Shown here piece after piece: positions 61,727 through 64,000 of a DNA stretch of 64,000 nt. The DNA comes from Myxococcales bacterium (lineage in GTDB: Bacteria > Myxococcota_A > Polyangia > Haliangiales > Haliangiaceae), in assembly GCA_016720595.1 (NCBI GenBank), contig JADKKI010000016.1, forward strand, positions 62,001 through 126,000. Reading direction: 5' to 3'. Within the stretch, counting starts at the first letter, position 1, and every line of letters starts with the position of its first letter. Below the pieces are notes generated by a model. That model was not told the DNA's origin. It did no database searches and saw only the letters and a list, made by a program, of their open reading frames with translations. The position numbers and the translations under genes were made by a program.

Positions 61727-63033
61727 CGCGGCGACCTCGTGGCGTGTTCGACCGTCCAGCGCGGCTCCACCCGCGGCGCCTGATCGGCGAGCACGGCAGC
61801 CGGCTGGTACAGCGGGTCGAGGTGAGCGGCCGCATCGACCAGCGCGAGGGCCGGCGTGCCGTGGAACAGGGCGAGGCTTGGGTTCTGCCCGGTCAGCTGG
61901 TTCGAGAGCGAGCGCAGCTCGTATGGGACATCCCCGATCCCGTCGTCGTCGAGGTCGTAGCCCGTGTAGTCGTCGAAGTAGTTGCCGGTCCAGGCGACCG
62001 CGGTCGCGTCACCGCCACCGTCGACCCGGACCTGCGTACCGTTGTCGGCGAAGTCGTTGTCGCGCACCGAGAGATCGTGGGCGCTCGAGTGGAACACGAT
62101 CCCGGTGTCGTCGAGCCGGAGGACGTTGCCCTCGATCTCGACGCGGTCACCGCGCTGCATCGGCGACGAGTCGATGTAGATGCCGATGGTGTCGTGGATC
62201 AGACGGTTGCCAGTGATGTAGATGTTGCCGGCGTCCTTGATCCCGATCGCCATCCCGGCCGCGCCGGCCGCGTTCGCGATCAGGTTGTCCGTGAGGTGGA
62301 GGTTGTGGCTGTACATCACGAACACGCCGACCGTGCCGCTCACGAGCTCGTTGCCGCGCACCGAGTTGTCGTGGCTGTACATGAAGTGGAGGCTGTAGCG
62401 AGCCCCATGGACGCGGTTGTTCGTGATCGTGTTGCCGCTCGAGTACCAGATCACGACATCGCGGCCGTCCTCGATCGTGTTGTCCGCGACCACCGAGTCC
62501 CGGGTCTCCCACAGCCTCATCGTATCGCCGCGCATGCCCGTCGCCGGATCCCGGCTCCCTTCGATCCGGTTGCCGACGAGCCGCACGCGGGACGCGCGCT
62601 CGACGAGGATCCCGAACACCGCGTTCGTCACGGTGACGCCCTCGACCCGGGTGTCGTCCGCCGTGAGCCGGACCGCCGCGTCGAGCATATCGAACCGTCC
62701 ACCCGTGCCATCGATGGTCAGGCCGAGCACCGCGCCGTGCGGAGCCGTGACATCGACGATCGTGCCGAGGCCGCCATGGAGCGTCGAGCCAGGAGCGCCC
62801 CACAACGTCACCGACCTGGTCAGCCGAACCGGGCCGCGATGATCGCCTGGCGCGAGGCAGACGGCGTGTGTGCCCGGGTCATCGAGCGCGGCCTGGATCG
62901 ATGCGCCGGGCTCGATCTCGACGCAGGCGTCGGGCCGAGGCGGTCGCCCCGGCTCGAGACCAGCATCGGTCATCCCGCGCGCTTCGCCGCAGGAGGCGAG
63001 CGCGAGGACGAGCAGGGAGGCTCGATCGGACAT
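61723..63033 (-). CDS. nosD: NosD, periplasmic CuZ-maturation protein
   Basis: A 436-aa right-handed beta-helix protein of the CASH/NosD family. Repeating NxI/NxV coils run from residue 60 to 370 (VVADNTIEDGRDVVIWY, NTITNNRVHGARYSLHFMY, SVRGNELVSGTVGVFVMY), and YSHDN and YSHNL are typical NosD turns. NYFDDYTGYDLDDDGIGDVPY is the conserved C-terminal region. The N-terminus MSDRASLLVLALASC reads as a lipoprotein signal. It begins 5 bp after the nosZ stop. Confidence 0.92.
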   Translation of the reverse strand: MSDRASLLVLALASCGEARGMTDAGLEPGRPPRPDACVEIEPGASIQAALDDPGTHAVCLAPGDHRGPVRLTRSVTLWGAPGSTLHGGLGTIVDVTAPHGAVLGLTIDGTGGRFDMLDAAVRLTADDTRVEGVTVTNAVFGILVERASRVRLVGNRIEGSRDPATGMRGDTMRLWETRDSVVADNTIEDGRDVVIWYSSGNTITNNRVHGARYSLHFMYSHDNSVRGNELVSGTVGVFVMYSHNLHLTDNLIANAAGAAGMAIGIKDAGNIYITGNRLIHDTIGIYIDSSPMQRGDRVEIEGNVLRLDDTGIVFHSSAHDLSVRDNDFADNGTQVRVDGGGDATAVAWTGNYFDDYTGYDLDDDGIGDVPYELRSLSNQLTGQNPSLALFHGTPALALVDAAAHLDPLYQPAAVLADQAPRVEPRWTVEHATRSPR

Positions 63034-63038
63034 TGCGG

Positions 63039-64000
63039 CTACTTGGGCTCGACGAGGAGGTAGCCCGCCATCTCGAGGTGCAGCGCCGAGCAGAACTCGG
63101 TGCAGTACATCGGGAACACTCCCGCTCTGTCGGCCACGAACGTGACGTCGGAGTGCTCGCCGGGCTCGAGGCTGAGGTTGATGTTGTAGGAGTCGATCGC
63201 GAAGCCGTGCGTCGCGTCGTAGGCCTGCTCGATGTTGTCGACGTGGAGCTTGACCGTGTCGCCTTCCTTGACGCGGATGATGTCTGGCGTGAAGTGGCTG
63301 CGGATCGCGGTCATGTAGACGTGGACCCCATCGGCCTTACGCTCGACGCGCTCCTTGTTTGCCTCGACCACGTTCGGTGACACTACGCCCGTGATGGGGT
63401 CCTCTCCGGGCGTGTAGACGTCGACCGGCTTGAGCTTGTCGGCCTTGATCATCTGCGCGTAGTGCGGCTCGCCGAGCGGCAGCGGCATGTCGTAGAGCAA
63501 CTGCATCTTCTCGCCGCCGATGTCGACGAGCTGGAAGTTCTGGGGCAGCAGCGGGCCGACCTTGTTGAACCGGTCGAGGGCCCACTTGTTCATCGCGATG
63601 AGGTACTTGCCATCGGGATGGATGGTGTCGCCCTCGGCCGCCACCAGGTGGCCGATGTTGTAGTGCGTCGGGAGCTTGTCGATCACCTTGAGATCCTTGA
63701 GGGACCACTTCACGACGACGGTCTCGAGAAACAGGGACGTATAGACGTTCCCCTTGTCATCGAACTGGCTGTGGAGCGGTCCGAGCCCGAGCTCGACCTG
63801 GCCACGGATCGAGTCCTTGAACGACAGCACGGGCACGCCGTAGGAGTCCTTGGTCTCGAACTTGCCCGCGTCGATCTGCGCCTTGATCTTGGCGAAGCTG
63901 AACACGGTGCCGTGGGTGTCGAGCTTGCCGCTGATGACGATGTCCTGGCCATCGGGCGAGACATCGACGCCGTGGGGGCTCTTGGATTCGGGGACGAACG
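63039..64000 (-). CDS. nosZ: Nitrous oxide reductase NosZ, 3' part (5' end outside window)
   Basis: NosZ reduces N2O to N2 in the periplasm using CuA and CuZ centres. The visible 320 C-terminal residues include the end of the beta-propeller (SPHGVDVSPDGQDIVISGKL in pieces, GLGPLHSQFDDKGNVYTSLF) and the cupredoxin domain with the CuA motif MYCTEFCSALHLEM (Cys, Cys, His, Met ligands) plus the upstream His in ATHGFAID. The following gene order (D-F-L-Y) and the closely spaced downstream membrane protein resemble clade II clusters such as those of Anaeromyxobacter. The signal-peptide type, which separates the clades, is out of view. Confidence 0.93.
   Translation of the reverse strand, partial: FVPESKSPHGVDVSPDGQDIVISGKLDTHGTVFSFAKIKAQIDAGKFETKDSYGVPVLSFKDSIRGQVELGLGPLHSQFDDKGNVYTSLFLETVVVKWSLKDLKVIDKLPTHYNIGHLVAAEGDTIHPDGKYLIAMNKWALDRFNKVGPLLPQNFQLVDIGGEKMQLLYDMPLPLGEPHYAQMIKADKLKPVDVYTPGEDPITGVVSPNVVEANKERVERKADGVHVYMTAIRSHFTPDIIRVKEGDTVKLHVDNIEQAYDATHGFAIDSYNINLSLEPGEHSDVTFVADRAGVFPMYCTEFCSALHLEMAGYLLVEPK

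Overview
The window is very GC-rich (most third codon positions are G or C). Its gene content is typical of a predatory or social Myxococcota bacterium, most like the Haliangium/Kofleriaceae side of the phylum. Markers are abundant Ser/Thr kinases, FHA and DUF4388 (PATAN-type) domains, an FHA-linked sigma-54 activator, a MYXO-CTERM-like sorting tail on a secreted metalloprotease, MopE-type and DUF4215-type Cys/Asp repeats, and many lipoproteins. The taxonomic placement is inferred from gene families, not from a marker-gene comparison.

Layout. 1-5.8 kb: 3' end of an atypical SDR, an FHA protein, a small gene plus a broken nucleotidyltransferase, a lipoprotein, a 5'-damaged acyl-CoA dehydrogenase and a 3'-damaged MurJ flippase. 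5.8-18 kb: a GspC-like PDZ protein, a Ser/Thr kinase-DUF4388 protein translationally coupled to a Uup-type ABC-F ATPase, a membrane sulfatase-fold enzyme divergent from an AmpG-like permease, a tandem AAA ATPase, a membrane protein and ribF. 18-29 kb: an M36-like protease with a C-terminal sorting signal, a DUF4388 response regulator divergent from a very large tandem-kinase/TPR protein, a cyclic-nucleotide-binding protein, and an SppA-type peptidase that appears to carry an outer-membrane barrel at its N-terminus. 29-35 kb: an HTTM membrane protein, an RluA pseudouridine synthase, an FHA/sigma-54 activator and an OmpA-domain protein. 35-41 kb: an EF-hand protein divergent from a MopE-like lipoprotein, then maf-yggS-ruvC-ruvA-ruvB, with a repeat element made of 29-bp inverted copies inserted between yggS and ruvC. 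41-49 kb: a CapA-like lipoprotein, small lipoproteins, an SDR, an octaheme cytochrome c lipoprotein, an epimerase and an NCS1 permease. 49-52 kb: a hybrid histidine kinase flanked by two paralogous pseudokinases. 52-59 kb: a thioredoxin-like lipoprotein, a tRNA-methyltransferase-like enzyme, mmsA, and a lamin-tail/Cys-rich/amidohydrolase lipoprotein. 59-64 kb: a clade-II-type nitrous oxide reductase operon (nosZ-nosD-nosF-nosL remnant-nosY-membrane protein) read leftward; its first gene runs off the right edge.

How the genes work together. Clear functional sets are the ruvCAB Holliday-junction resolution operon, the nos cluster (N2O respiration: enzyme, copper-site maturation ABC system, chaperone remnant), and several Ser/Thr or His phosphorylation modules that probably act on FHA readers and the sigma-54 activator. 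Co-directional genes are often coupled by GTGA or ATGA overlaps (8733, 37829, 39286, 55017, 61723).

Data quality. Three runs of almost pure G/C (about 3719-4105, 21128-21162 and 29106-29157) cut into genes. At least three genes carry 1-base disruptions that a single missing base would repair. These are more likely sequencing or assembly faults than biology, and annotations next to them should be read with that in mind.
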